64,000 nucleotides of DNA from Aquilaria yunnanensis (GCA_039654915.1 CM077594.1:84458893-84522892), one strand, 5' to 3'; shown: positions 12,601 through 22,470, counted from the stretch's first letter. The notes: generated from the sequence alone by a model not told the origin. Made by a program: numbers and translations.

Positions 12601-13420
12601 CATAAAAGTCTTATGCGGATCTGGAAGGATTAAGATGGGAGCAGAAATCAACCTTTTCTTAAGCTCCTAGAAACTTTCTTCACAAGTAGAAGTCCAAATG
12701 AACTTCTGTGCCTTCTTGGTCAAGGCAATTAATGACAAAGCTATCACAGAAAATATTTTAATGAACCTTCGGTAATATCTTGTCAAACCCAAAAAACTTT
12801 GAATTTCAATCACAGCTGTTGGGCGTTTCCATTCCACCACTGCCTTTACCTTTTCTAGGTCAACACTTAGTCATTGAGCATTTATGATATGCCTGATGAA
12901 AGGAATCTCACTTGCCCAGAATTGACACTTAGATAGTTTTGCATAATATTGGTTATCCTTAAGCACTTGCAAAACTATATTTAAATATTCCTCATATTCA
13001 TGAGGAGTCTTAGAATACACAAAGATATCATTAATGAACACCTCAACAAATTGATCTAGGTAGGGCCTAAAAATCTGATTGATGACATCCATGAAAATTG
13101 CCGGAGCATTGGTTACTCTAAACAGCATAATTGTGTACTCATAATGCCCATACCTAGTCCTAAATGCAATCTTCAGGATATCCTTATCCCTTACTATTAT
13201 CTGGAAATATCTAGACTTTACGTCTATTTTAGAAAAGACCTTTGCTCTCTTAACCTATCAAATAAGTCATCGATCCTGGGCAATGGATATTTGTTCTTTA
13301 TAGTTACTGCATTAAGTTTTCTGTAATCTATACACAACCATAAGGTTCCATCTTTTTCTTCACAAACAACACTAGGGCACCCCATGGAGAAACACTTGGC
13401 CTTATAAAGCCCTTCTCAAG
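12601..13420 (-). pseudogene. reverse transcriptase of the chromovirus
   Basis: The fragments read [56 protein letters not shown], then [12 protein letters not shown] (13128-12871). The catalytic YxDD box (FIDDILVYS in the family) has become FINDIFVYS, losing one catalytic Asp. Other stops and a frame change precede and follow it, so the RT is dead. Confidence 0.92.
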
Positions 13421-13528
13421 CAGTTCTTCTAACTGCCTTTTCAGCTCATCCATTTCAAGACATCCGATATGGGGGGTATGGAAATTGGTTCTATCCCAGC
13501 CTGTAAGTGTATGGAGAATTCAATCTCC

Positions 13529-14128
13529 CTAACTGAGGGGTAATCCTGGCTGGTCTACAGGAAAAAATTTTGGAAATAGATTGGCTATTGAAATTTCCTT
13601 AAGTTGCTCCTCAACTGCCACCCCATTCAGAGAGTAATACTCTTCCTTACTCATAATGGGAATGGACTTCATCAACTTGAGGTGCAAGCTTTTGGCACTA
13701 CTTGCCAAACCGCTTATCCAAGTCACTCTTACCTTTAAGGCATCCTTAATGGTGACCTTACAACCTACACAGTCGATCTGGGCCTTAATCCTACTTAACC
13801 AATCCATTCCAAGGACAATGTCATAAGGGATCGAGGTTAAAACCCAATAGTCACACAAAAACCTATGACCCCCTAACTCCAAATGATACCCCTTGACCAT
13901 TTCATTGGTAAAAATGATATTCCTCCCAGTAATCTTAATAAATCTCATTTCATCCATCAAGGTTCTTTCCAAATCCAACTTGATAACCATGCTCAAGGAA
14001 ATGATAGAAATAGTAGCACCAGTGTCAAACAAAATCTTAACACTACTATCCTGAACATTAAAGTTACCTTGCATAGCCGTCGGCTCTCTGGGTGCCTGGC
14101 CCGTCAAAGTAAAGACACGTGGTTGCAC
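13529..14128 (-). pseudogene. aspartic protease of the chromovirus
   Basis: This 199-residue open stretch has ILFDTGATISIIS, the retropepsin D-T-G-A active site, followed by RFLCDYWVLTSIPYDIVLGM then DWL, the C-terminal signature of plant Gypsy proteases. It sits between gag and RT as expected. The catalytic motif is intact, but it has no functional upstream gag frame. Confidence 0.92.
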
Positions 14129-15367
14129 AAGGGCTCCGGCAGATGCATTCCTAGCTCTTGAGGCTCTTGGTCTTCCTTGGCTTTGCTCTTGCCTAAGCCT
14201 TGGGCATTCCCTAGCTTAATGTCTAGGCTGGCGGCAATAATTACAAAGATCGGTCCCAATAGTGCATGGTTTGCTACCATGAAACCTCTTAGACTTAAGG
14301 CAATGGTCTTTCCCGACATTCTTGCCCTTTTTGCAGGGACCTGGTCTCCTCCCGGGTTAGGCCTCTTGCCCGACAACCTTAAGTGTACTGGGATCCTTGG
14401 CTCAACGGCCTTATCTTTTGGCTTCGTGTCCACCAACTTTCTTTCTAATGCCAAGGCCTTTTGAATGGCCTCATGATATGTCTAGATTCCAATAACAGTC
14501 AAGAAACTCCTCAACTCCCCCTTAAGTCCATGAATCAACTTCTTTGCCTTACGTTCATCCTTCCCGGTCAAGTGAGGAGCATACTAGAAAAGAGAACTAA
14601 ATTTTCTCTCATACTCATGGACCGTCAAGCTTCCTTGAACCAACTCATCAAACTCTATCATCTTTTGATCTTAAGCCACCTCACTATTGAACTCATTTTG
14701 GAATTCCTTCTCAAATTCGGTCCAATCAAGTTCTTTGGGCCTTTGCCCGATCTTCCTTCATTGTCGTACTTGAGTCTTTCCATAACATCCTTCCACCATA
14801 AGGAAACCTTGCCCTCCAAAAAGAAAGGCACCAAATCCATCTTGGCCTTGTCATCCAACTTCATGTTCTCGAAGATCTCGTTGATTCGGACAACCATCAT
14901 TCGGCCGTATCGGGGGTCACCTACTTCATTGAACTTTGAAGTGTTGATCTCATGGCATATCGAAACGAGCCCCATATGATCTGGAATTATGTGCCTCCTT
15001 CCCCTTCTACGGGGGTGAATATCCTCCTCATCTGCTTCCTTACTATCCTCCTCGATGTTCACTTGAGCATGTTCTTGCTCTTGACCTTGCACTTGCCCTT
15101 AGGTGGAGGATTTCTCCCCTGGCCTTGGTGCACTGTTAGGGCTTGGTGCATGCCAGCCCTTACTGCATTGGGGTCCTCCAAGGTTTCCCCTCCATTTAGA
15201 GGTTTAGCATGCTCTTCAAGCAGGATAGCCATGCCAAGCAGCATTCGGTCCATGGACTCCTTGAGCCTCCGTAACAATGAAACAATGAAACCATGAGCCT
15301 GAGCCTCAGCAGCAGCACCTACCCCGAGTATTAACCATGATACCTGCAACCAAAGCCAGATGACCAC
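14104..15367 (-). pseudogene. gag of the chromovirus
   Basis: Three overlapping open fragments (15367-15059, 15092-14658, 14454-14104) in shifted frames cover gag. The middle one has a Retrotrans_gag-type stretch (LDDKAKMDLVPFFLEGKVSL then WWKDVMER). A CCHC zinc knuckle is readable at 14204-14245 (C-NY-C-RQPR-H-x4-C) with a TAA directly after the His. Gag would form the virus-like particle and bind RNA. Confidence 0.85.
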
Positions 15368-15461
15368 ACCTAGAGCAACTTATAAGCAGTACTAACTATA
15401 CTTAGCATAAGGAACACTTAGATCTTAGTTCACTAATTGCCTCTACTAGGACCATTGACCT

Positions 15462-15473
15462 GCTCTGATACTA
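15462..15473 (-). other. primer-binding site (tRNA-Met type)
   Basis: The minus strand reads TAGTATCAGAGC, one mismatch from TGGTATCAGAGC, the initiator tRNA-Met site of many plant LTR elements. It lies five bases inside the 5' LTR. Confidence 0.85.
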
Positions 15474-15478
15474 AAAAC

Positions 15479-17947
15479 TATCACGGAACGGGGTCCTAGT
15501 ACCCCGATGACCTTGAGCTTGTAGGGCCTTAGGGACTGTGAATCCCACTTGGTTACTGTTGGCTAACCATTACTTGTAGATAAATTAAAACAATTTACAT
15601 GGAACTAGTTTCTTAGCCTACCCTGTAAGAAGATATGAATGCATTTGTCCTGGAAATGTAAACAATTAAGTAAACCATTTAAAAAACCATCGTTCGAGCT
15701 TTCCATTTAAAAGTACTTAAATCGTGCCAAGACATTAAAATACTAGTTATTTCTACTTCAAGTAATAGTTTGTGCACACTACACATCACTAGCATGCACC
15801 CAAAAGTAACGCAATGGTTTACACCACAATGTATTCTAATATAGGCAACATCTTAGTACACAAGGTACTATTCACAATCAAGGCAAAATCCTTAACTAAG
15901 ATCTTTTACTTGATCCCTACCTTTGAGCTATCAAGCTCCAAGTGCAAGCCCTTTCTTATCCTGGTGCACCACTTAGCCTTTATACTGTGAAGACACAACA
16001 ATTAGTTAGTACATAACTTAGTCAACAATAAATCTTATAATCATAAGGATTCTAGTGAAAGAGTACCTGCAAAAAGAAGGAACCTAGCCCACAACTATCC
16101 ATTAGTTGTTAGGCCCAAGGTTAGAACCTGCACAATAAACTTAAAGGAATGAGTACATGATTGTACTCAGTAATGGTCCCTTAGGATACATGCAAAGAAG
16201 ATAACAAGCAAGCATGTAAGTATGACATTCAACAACCAACAACTAAGCAATCAACAAACAATCACAAAACAAGAACAATAAGATATGCAATGCATGAATG
16301 TATGATATGCAACAGACAGTCCTTAGGACTTCTTGTAGCTTATGTGTTTTATACTTGCTATGAGCTCAAACGGTAGAGGTACTTGAGACACAAGCCCTCG
16401 TATCCCGAATCCTTTACGTCCCTTATGTCCCACTTATGGGTCCTAGAGTAGGTCGTCACATTCTCTCAAGACTTGCTTGTCTTACCCTTAATTCATTGCA
16501 CAGGGTAGCCATCTTATGTGGTTTAACTTGCCAAGCTCTTGGAGCTTGCCTTAGAGCTCCTTAATGGCTCAATTACCAAACCAAATGGTTCGGTTAGGAT
16601 TTTCTTAGGTTTTCTCTTCAATTCTCTTAGGTATGGGACATCTCACCGAGGCCAATAAAGCCTTTGAAACCTGACTTAATCCCCTTAGTGCCCCTTAGAC
16701 AACTTGAGCATAGGGATGAAGACCCAAAGTTTGAGACATTCTTATGATGTCCCGAGCTTGGGGGGTTAATGCCTTGGCAACGCTCAAGATCATGGGGCTT
16801 ACCAGTGACGCATCGCCAAATTGCGTCACTACTATTGCCAAGTGGCATTGCCAATGCACTACAGCATTGTGCGACAGCATGCAAACTTGTACGAAACTTG
16901 CTCAAACTTTCCCATCCCAAGGCCAATTCACGTAGGTCTTATTTCTACTTCATTCTTACATATAATAATACCTTTATATGCATTAATTGAGCTAAATTAA
17001 CTTGAACCTTCACCTCAAATTCAGCTACCAAGCAAGAATCAAAGCACAAGCACACTTGAGTTCAACCATGCCCTCTTGAGTTCTAATCCTAAAACCAACG
17101 TGATATGGCACCAAGAACCTTAAATCAAGACCATCTTTAGCTACCCAAACAACTTAGAACTACTAGCTACCCAAACAACTTAGAACTAACACAAATAAAA
17201 CCAAGAAGCTCACCTTAGGTTTCAAGTCCAAAACAAGCATCAAAGAGCTAGATTGAAGCAAGAACACCAAAACAAAGCTTGAGGCTTCTTGTAATCACTT
17301 TGAGGCCTTCAAATTCAATGGAAACTTGTAGAATTAGGGAGTTTTGGAGCAGAAATTCTGGTGGGGAGAGGGAGCTACGAATTTTGGGAAAGAAACAAAT
17401 GGGAAAAGGAAGTCAACTAGCCCAAAAATATCCTAACCACCTCCACTAAAACATACTTTTTGTTTTCTTGCTCCTTGACCCTTAAGTTCTCATTTGTTTT
17501 ACTTTGGTCACTAAACGCTCACCCAAAACCATTCCTCCTTGGCCCTAAAGGATGTCCAAAAGCCTCTTACACTTTGCCTCTTGGACACTTAAGCCTCTTA
17601 AGACGTAAATGGCTCAATTAAGCACTTAGTGCAATTGTTTCACTTTTCTTTCAAATCATGGTTCTAATAGCTAGGATAACTAATGGCCTTGACTTAACTA
17701 GTCAAAATTCCTTACATGACCCTAATTCCATAAAAAATTACAGTCATGCCACATACTTGGGCTAAAATTACCATTTTACCCTTTTTGACCCTTAGGTGCC
17801 CAATCACACTTAGAAACTCATCTTCACTTAAACTTAGCTTGTCTTTCTTGCTTAATAAGGTGCTAACTTAAGGTGCTTAAGTAAAGATACTTAAATAAAA
17901 TATACTTACCCAGTCAAATGCAGTCATCGACTAGGAGAGCTGTCACA
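15479..17947 (-). repeat. 5' LTR of the chromovirus
   Basis: This 2469 bp LTR is homologous to 8022-10655 but lacks about 135 bp corresponding to 9253-9387 (junction near 16710) and a shorter segment near 16790. It carries a short tandem duplication at about 17144-17190. Its plus-strand left end is TATCACGG (TG mutated to TA) and its right end is TGTCACA. Confidence 0.93.
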
Positions 17948-18683
17948 CTTACCTTAGGTTTTAAGCCAAAAATAAGCATAAAAAAGCTAGATTGAAGTAA
18001 AAATGCCAAAAATGAGTTGGAGGGTTCTTAGATTCAGCTTGAGATCTTCAAATTTGATGAAAATTTATGAAATTGGGGAGGTTTAAAGTACAATTTCTAG
18101 TGGAGAGAGGGAGCCACGAACTTTGGAGGCAAGTGATGGAGAATGGTGGTCAACAAATGGTATAAATATCCTACCAACTCCACTAAAGCTTACCTCTTGT
18201 TTTCTTGTCTTTTGGTTCCCAAATTCCCATTTGTTTCATTTTAACCACTAAATACACACCTAAAACCATCCCTCCTTGGTCCTAAAGAATGTTCAAAAGC
18301 CTCTTATACTTAGCTTCTTGGACATTTAAGCTACTTAAGACATAAATGGCTCCTTTGAGCACTTAGTGCAAATTTCTACACTTTTCATTCAAAAGATGGT
18401 TCTAATAGCTAGATTAACTTATGGTCTTAACTTAATTAGCCAAAATTTCTTACATGTCCCTAATTTCATCAAAATTGTAGTCATGCCACTCACTTAGGTC
18501 AAAATTACTGTTTTGCGCTTTTGACTCTTAGGTGCCAAATCACACTTAGGAACTCGTCCTTACTTATACTTGGCTTGCCTTTCTTGCTTAATAAAATACT
18601 AATTTAAGGTATTTAAGTACACACACTTAAATAAAACACATTTACCAGGTCAAAGCCAGTTGTTGACTAGAAGAGTTATCACA
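17948..18683 (-). repeat. older solo LTR, right part
   Basis: The sequence continues the LTR interrupted at 8021, repeating CTTAC and then CTTAGGTTTTAAG-like sequence found in the younger LTR near 9920. It ends TTATCACA at 18683 and is followed by GCTTC, matching 6134-6138. It is visibly more diverged from the inner LTRs than those are from each other. Confidence 0.88.
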
Positions 18684-18990
18684 GCTTCATCACAGAATGA
18701 CACTAAAACTGAAATATTCAAATCTAAGTAGACAAGTAGCAAAAGTTGTGGATGAATTGAGGAACATTTTGAGAACCACGGTATTTTCACATATCAACCT
18801 ATGTGATGCCAAATAAAGGATATGTGGTCTTTAGCAGAATATTTCACTGCAAATACAAGAGCCATGGACACTAGCAAATATAAAGAAAGTAAAGTTGCTA
18901 TAAGAACCCTATGACGGGGTTTATTACTTATTCAGAAAAAGGAAGGATGCTGGCTTCAAAGAAATATAAGGGACATTAAGATGTGCATAC

Positions 18991-19075
18991 TTCCCATTTG
19001 GTAGTTATAAGCATCCCTCTTCAAGTTTCTTTAAAACCTTCCTTGTTGCTTTGCGTGTCTTCAAAATGACAAAAG
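18991..19075 (-). pseudogene. ASI1: ASI1-like exon 8 (RRM, TAA stop)
   Basis: AFVILKTRKATRKVLKKLEE then GCL is followed by TAA at 19005-19007 and LPNGK across donor GTATGC. The two trailing bases pair with the G of exon 9, 13.3 kb away, to restore Lys and then PLVASF. This ties the two halves of the gene together. Confidence 0.85.
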
Positions 19076-19345
19076 CTTAACTTGAAACATGAAAACCTGT
19101 CAATCTGTTGATCAGTTCAAGATGCCATAAAATTAGTTGTGCAGTTTTGCACAACAGTAGGAAGCAAAATTTTTTGAATAAGGAAATTGGGCATCTGTGA
19201 ATCTACTTAATCAATATTTAGATTTGTTGCAACTATTTTAATTAGGGGTACTTAGGAGTAGAACCAGTGGGTGAGTGGGGTAGCAACTCTTGTTGGCTTG
19301 ATCAGTATCAAGTATAGTTACAACTTTCAATCCTTTTGTTTGTAC

Positions 19346-19424
19346 CATTATGAAGGCTCAAAACACCAGTCAGCTAGATCATCTTTGTTGTACACATTTC
19401 ATTAAAAGCATGACAAACTATATC
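19346..19424 (-). pseudogene. ASI1: ASI1-like exon 7 (RRM, TAG stop)
   Basis: After the acceptor TTTCAG the frame reads DIVCHAFNEMCTTKMI, then TAG at 19374-19376 (Gln in the family), then LTGVLSLHN at donor GTACAA. The family's DIVWHAF Trp is Cys here. The exon is 79 nt, leaving one base that pairs with exon 8 to make Ala. Confidence 0.82.
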
Positions 19425-19547
19425 CTGAAACATGACAAACGGGAGAAAGGATGCAAAAGAAGTGAAGAATTCAACTAAATAGAAGGAACGGTGAACAGGA
19501 AGATGAACTAACTATGCTTATAATAAGCAAAAGAAAGGATATTTCAC

Positions 19548-19682
19548 CTTCACTTCTATTGAAGTGTAAGATGGGTCTAAGTTCTAAAGCAGGACAAGTG
19601 TTCCATCTTCATGAGCATGTTTAAGTCTTTCTTCCCAGGGCTGATTAATTCTTTCTTCCTAGGGTTGACCATCATGAACCAC
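19548..19682 (-). pseudogene. ASI1: ASI1-like exon 6 (start of RRM, two stops, 24-nt duplication)
   Basis: The frame PWEERLKHAHEDGTLVLL, then TAG (19584-19586) where the family has Gln, then NLDPSYTSIEVK at donor GTGAAA, is the start of the RRM. Just upstream, a 24-nt block ending before 19652 repeats the PWEER-coding sequence with TGG changed to TAG (19659-19661). The preceding KWF residues are in a different frame, so the exon start is uncertain. Confidence 0.8.
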
Positions 19683-19895
19683 TTAGTTGAGAATTTCACA
19701 GACAAACCATTTAAAAGCATGAGATCACAATCTTGAAAAACCTCTTACTGGTTGCATAAACCATTTTCTCCTGTCCTGCTAGCAAGGTAAAGGAGACTCA
19801 ACTAAAAAATCTATAAGTCTTGTCTTAATAAATAGCGAACAATGGTGAAGACTACCATAATATTCAGAGGAAATAAACACATGCACACTACTTAC

Positions 19896-20009
19896 ATCAT
19901 CTAGCCAAAGAGTACCTTTGGACTTTTGCTCAATAGTTTGTTTGTTGTTCGTTAAAGGCCTTATAGAAGACTCCTTATGCAACTTGCCCTCAATAGTTGG
20001 TTTGTTGAG
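19896..20009 (-). pseudogene. ASI1: ASI1-like exon 5 (linker region)
   Basis: A 38-codon open exon lies between acceptor ATAAG and donor GTAAGT, phase 0 on both sides. It is Lys/Thr-rich and holds an internal near-duplication (NKPTIEGK and NKQTIEQK), typical of the low-complexity linker between BAH and RRM. It ends GTLWLDD. Confidence 0.6.
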
Positions 20010-20235
20010 CTTATAATTTCCAAAAATGGTCAATAACACAGGAATATGAGGAAAAGAAATAAACACACAAAGATCAATCACATTCTCCTAGCCAAAAAGT
20101 AATTTTGAGCAAAAGATCATGAGTTTCGTGTCATCCTTATGAGCTTGTATACAAGATTAGGCTACTTATATCATATCTCTTGGTAACTCTGCCATTTAGA
20201 TCACCAATGTTTAGGTTGTCTTTTGGTATACTGAC

Positions 20236-20414
20236 CTGCTTCTTAAAATGGTTGACAATGCAATCAGTATCCTTTTCCAGTTCAGAGGCATTTAGTGATA
20301 AAACCATAGCATTATTCACATTCTAATTATTTGCAAGCTCATCAAACTTCCACTCAATGGTAGCACAATTAGGCTTACCTTTTTTATACGACATGCGACC
20401 CACTTTACCAGAAT
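20236..20414 (-). pseudogene. ASI1: ASI1-like exon 4 (linker region, in-frame TAG)
   Basis: After the acceptor TTTACAG the frame reads DSGKVGRMSYKKGKPNCATI and continues to ELANN. It meets TAG at 20323-20325, then resumes in the same frame through ASELEKDTDCIVNHFKKQ to a donor GTCAGT. A strong alternative donor (GTAAGC after 20379) could shorten the exon to 36 nt. The poorly conserved linker makes homology weak here. Confidence 0.5.
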
Positions 20415-20475
20415 CTGTAAAGCCAACAAAATTTTTGTCAACTTATTAGGAAATTAAGGAAAGAATCTTTCAAAC

Positions 20476-20583
20476 CTTCAGGCAAAAGGACAACTATATT
20501 TGCTTCTGCATCACTCAGATCTTTAGCAGGCTTCTGAATTGTGGAGGACTCTAGAATCCTCAACTGATTAAAAATATGATTAA
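20476..20583 (-). pseudogene. ASI1: ASI1-like exon 3
   Basis: The acceptor TTGCAG is followed by two bases completing a Val codon and then NHIFNQLRILESS, matching the family's KFIFN-type segment after the BAH domain. The donor is GAAG/GTTTGA. The exon is 108 nt, enters with two bases and leaves with one. No stop is present in the exon. Confidence 0.7.
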
Positions 20584-20692
20584 CTGCAACATTTGAGCCA
20601 AATAAATGAAACTGTTCTGACAACGAAAAGTAATACATACAAGAAGTTAAACCATATCAAGGAAGCTTTCAAAATGGTGAATAAACATAAAC

Positions 20693-20860
20693 CTTTAATT
20701 CCAGCAATACGTTGGTCTATCTTAGCCATAATATTCCTTCTCCCAACATCAAGAGTACGGTGAAACACATATTCAGCCATTTCAATAACTTCTTCAGAAG
20801 GTTGTGGTTTCAGATGTCCTTTGATGTGCATATGACAATGCACTTTCCAGAGATTGCTTC
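20693..20860 (-). pseudogene. ASI1: ASI1-like exon 2 (rest of BAH domain, frameshifted)
   Basis: The exon starts in phase 0 with EAISGKCIVICTSKDI, then meets TGA at 20810-20812. A second frame continues as KPQPSEEVIEMAEYVFHRTL and on to AGIK at the donor. The exon is 168 nt (3n), yet the neighbouring splice phases require 3n+1. One base has therefore been lost near the TSKD/PQPS junction. Confidence 0.85.
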
Positions 20861-21482
20861 CTCTTGAATTCTTAAAAGTGTTAAAAATTACTTGATGGAT
20901 AATACAGACATAACTTTAAACTAAGCAGCCTAGCATGCTTGTTACCCAAAAACAAAATGTCCAAATCACATAACTGATACCAGAGCTCAAATATGGATAT
21001 TGATAAAACAAATTAGAAATAGCCAATGTGATGTAGAGTTTAAATAAGTTAAACTTATATGATCAATATTCAACAACCAAATTCATGAGCTATGTCATTC
21101 AGCCAAACTGAATATGAAAATGAGAAGCAGACATGAAGACAGTCGAAAGACATTAAGCAAAACATGAATTTAGAAGGCTAAATTTTAACAGCACATTAGC
21201 AAAGAATGGAAAAAAAAAAAAATAGCATACAGGCAAGTTGCACGAATTATGACTTGTCATTAACATACATACATTCCCAAATTTTAGCTGCGCATAAGAA
21301 AAAAAATGGGCAAGAAAAACAATAATACAACACCAGCAAATTGCACAAAGTATGCCTTGTTAAAAACACAAATATATGCACATAAACACAAACACATTAA
21401 TTTATCTATTTATAAACAATGCAAACTAAAGCGGAATGTGGAACACCACCATAAAAAAAAAAGTGATAGCAGTAGCAATTAC

Positions 21483-21806
21483 TAGAGGAATAACATTTGT
21501 TACGCCTTCACCATCACCAGATGCTAAAAACAATTCCTCCTCATCAGTCTCCACAGAGCCAACTAGAATGGAAATCTCAGATGGTCGGAAAAGCCATAGA
21601 AGCTTCGATTCCTTTGACTTTTCAGGATTTTCCCATATTTCAATAATCTTGCCTATGTCACGGTCGGGCACACCGTCCCGGCAGACGTAGATGCAATCAT
21701 AAAGCGAGTACTTTTCACCGTCGTAAGAAAAAGACTCGTAGAACTGGTAGTTTTTCTTTCTTCCCCACTTGAATTCAAGATTCAAAACTTCACTGACTCC
21801 TGCCAT
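21483..21806 (-). pseudogene. ASI1: ASI1-like exon 1 (start of BAH domain)
   Basis: This exon has 108 intact codons from ATG at 21806, through FKWGRKKNYQFYESFSYDGE and an IGKIIEIWE / LLWLFRPSEI stretch, to a donor GTAATT after NVIPL. It is the N-terminal half of the BAH domain and has no lesion. An AG acceptor lies just upstream of the ATG (TTTCCCAG), which suggests an intron in the 5' untranslated region. A longer frame from 21830 lacks an ATG, so I chose 21806. Confidence 0.85.
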
Positions 21807-21870
21807 ACTAGAAACCTGGGAAAATGGCACCCAAATAAACCCAAATGGAATTGTACACTCACATACGGCA

Positions 21871-22470
21871 AATTAGAGAAGATTAAGTAGACAGAGACTA
21901 AAAATCATCAGAGAAAGATGGACGAAAAACCTTGCCAGTGATTATACTGGTCGATCTTGTCAGTCGCAGAAACGGCGGTGCAGCAATACAGAGAAAGAGC
22001 TTCTGAAGTTCTGAGAACCCAAATGAACCAAAATCAAATGTCAGTAATGTACTCAGTTACGACTACAGACTAGATGAGAAAAATCAAATAGCCAGAGACT
22101 GAGACTTCTGGGGGAAAAGGTAGACCGAAAACCTAGCTGGCGAATGCATGGACCTAAATTTTCAGTCTCACGATGGTGGCGCGGGGTCACGGAGAAAGAT
22201 GTTCTGAAGTCCCGAGAGCCCAAAAAAACCTAAACTCAAATTTCAGCAACATTATACGACAGCATGAGAAGAATGAAATAGACAGAGATTAAGAATCACG
22301 GAAGAAAAGATAAACAGAACAATCTTCTTGGTGATGTATAGACCGTTATCTTCTGCCGCAGAGACGGGGATGCGTCGACAGAGAGAAAGAAGTTTCTGAA
22401 GTTCTTGGGACTGGCGTCGCAGTGAAGCAAGGCACCGTAGTTCTTCTCAACGTGGCAGCAGAAGTTAAAC
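21871..22470. repeat. three diverged tandem copies upstream of the ASI1-like relic
   Basis: A block of about 190-200 bp recurs three times. Anchors are ACAGAGACT at about 21891, CCAGAGACT at 22092 and ACAGAGATT at 22282, each followed by GAAA(A)GA/GGTAGACC-type sequence, a GGTCGAT/GACCGTT stretch, a CGCAGA..CGG stretch and TCTGAAGT. It occupies the promoter/5' leader of the minus-strand relic gene and could have multiplied leader exons. Confidence 0.7.

Larger units (their letters stand above)
8022..17947 (-). mobile_element. full-length degenerate Ty3/Gypsy chromovirus (Tekay/Del-like)
   Basis: The order on the minus strand is 5' LTR (15479-17947), tRNA-Met PBS, gag with zinc knuckle, protease, RT, RNase H, integrase, chromodomain-like end, PPT, 3' LTR (8022-10655). 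All coding parts are present in the normal order but broken by stops and frameshifts. The flanking 5-mers are CTTAT (8017-8021) and CTTAC (17948-17952), a target-site duplication with one mismatch. The host site lies in a related older LTR. Chromodomain and long LTRs point to a Tekay/Del-type chromovirus; the clade name is inference. Confidence 0.93.
5272..21806 (-). pseudogene. ASI1: ANTI-SILENCING 1 (ASI1/IBM2/SG1)-like gene, BAH + RRM, inactivated
   Basis: ASI1-family proteins bind chromatin through an N-terminal BAH domain and RNA through a C-terminal RRM. In Arabidopsis they are needed for full-length transcripts of genes whose introns hold heterochromatic transposons. Ten exons can be traced on the minus strand, with AG/GT boundaries and mostly compatible phases: 21483-21806, 20693-20860, 20476-20583, 20236-20414, 19896-20009, 19548-~19682, 19346-19424, 18991-19075, 5553-5652 and 5272-5394. 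Family motifs include FKWG, QFYESFSYDG, LYDC, ELFLASGDGEG, GKC, PQPS, YVFHRTLDV, GTLVLL-NLDPSYTS, AFVILKTR, RPLVASF-type and HCSQPNTLEYKMAEEWCLL. Lesions are a one-base deletion with TGA in exon 2, in-frame TAGs in exons 4, 6 (two) and 7, and TAA in exon 8. A 13.3 kb intron (5653-18990) holds nested LTR retrotransposons. Family assignment is firm, inactivity is very likely, and exon 4 and the exon 6 start are the least certain parts. Confidence 0.88.

Noticed and set aside
13883..14979. Plus-strand frames up to 172 codons
   Set aside because: They are the complementary strand of the chromovirus gag and protease, which have clear domain motifs on the minus strand.
16744..16990. Two overlapping plus-strand frames with Cys-rich sequence
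   Set aside because: They lie in the chromovirus 5' LTR. Matching frames in the 3' LTR (9518-9700) are only partly shared and show no domain.
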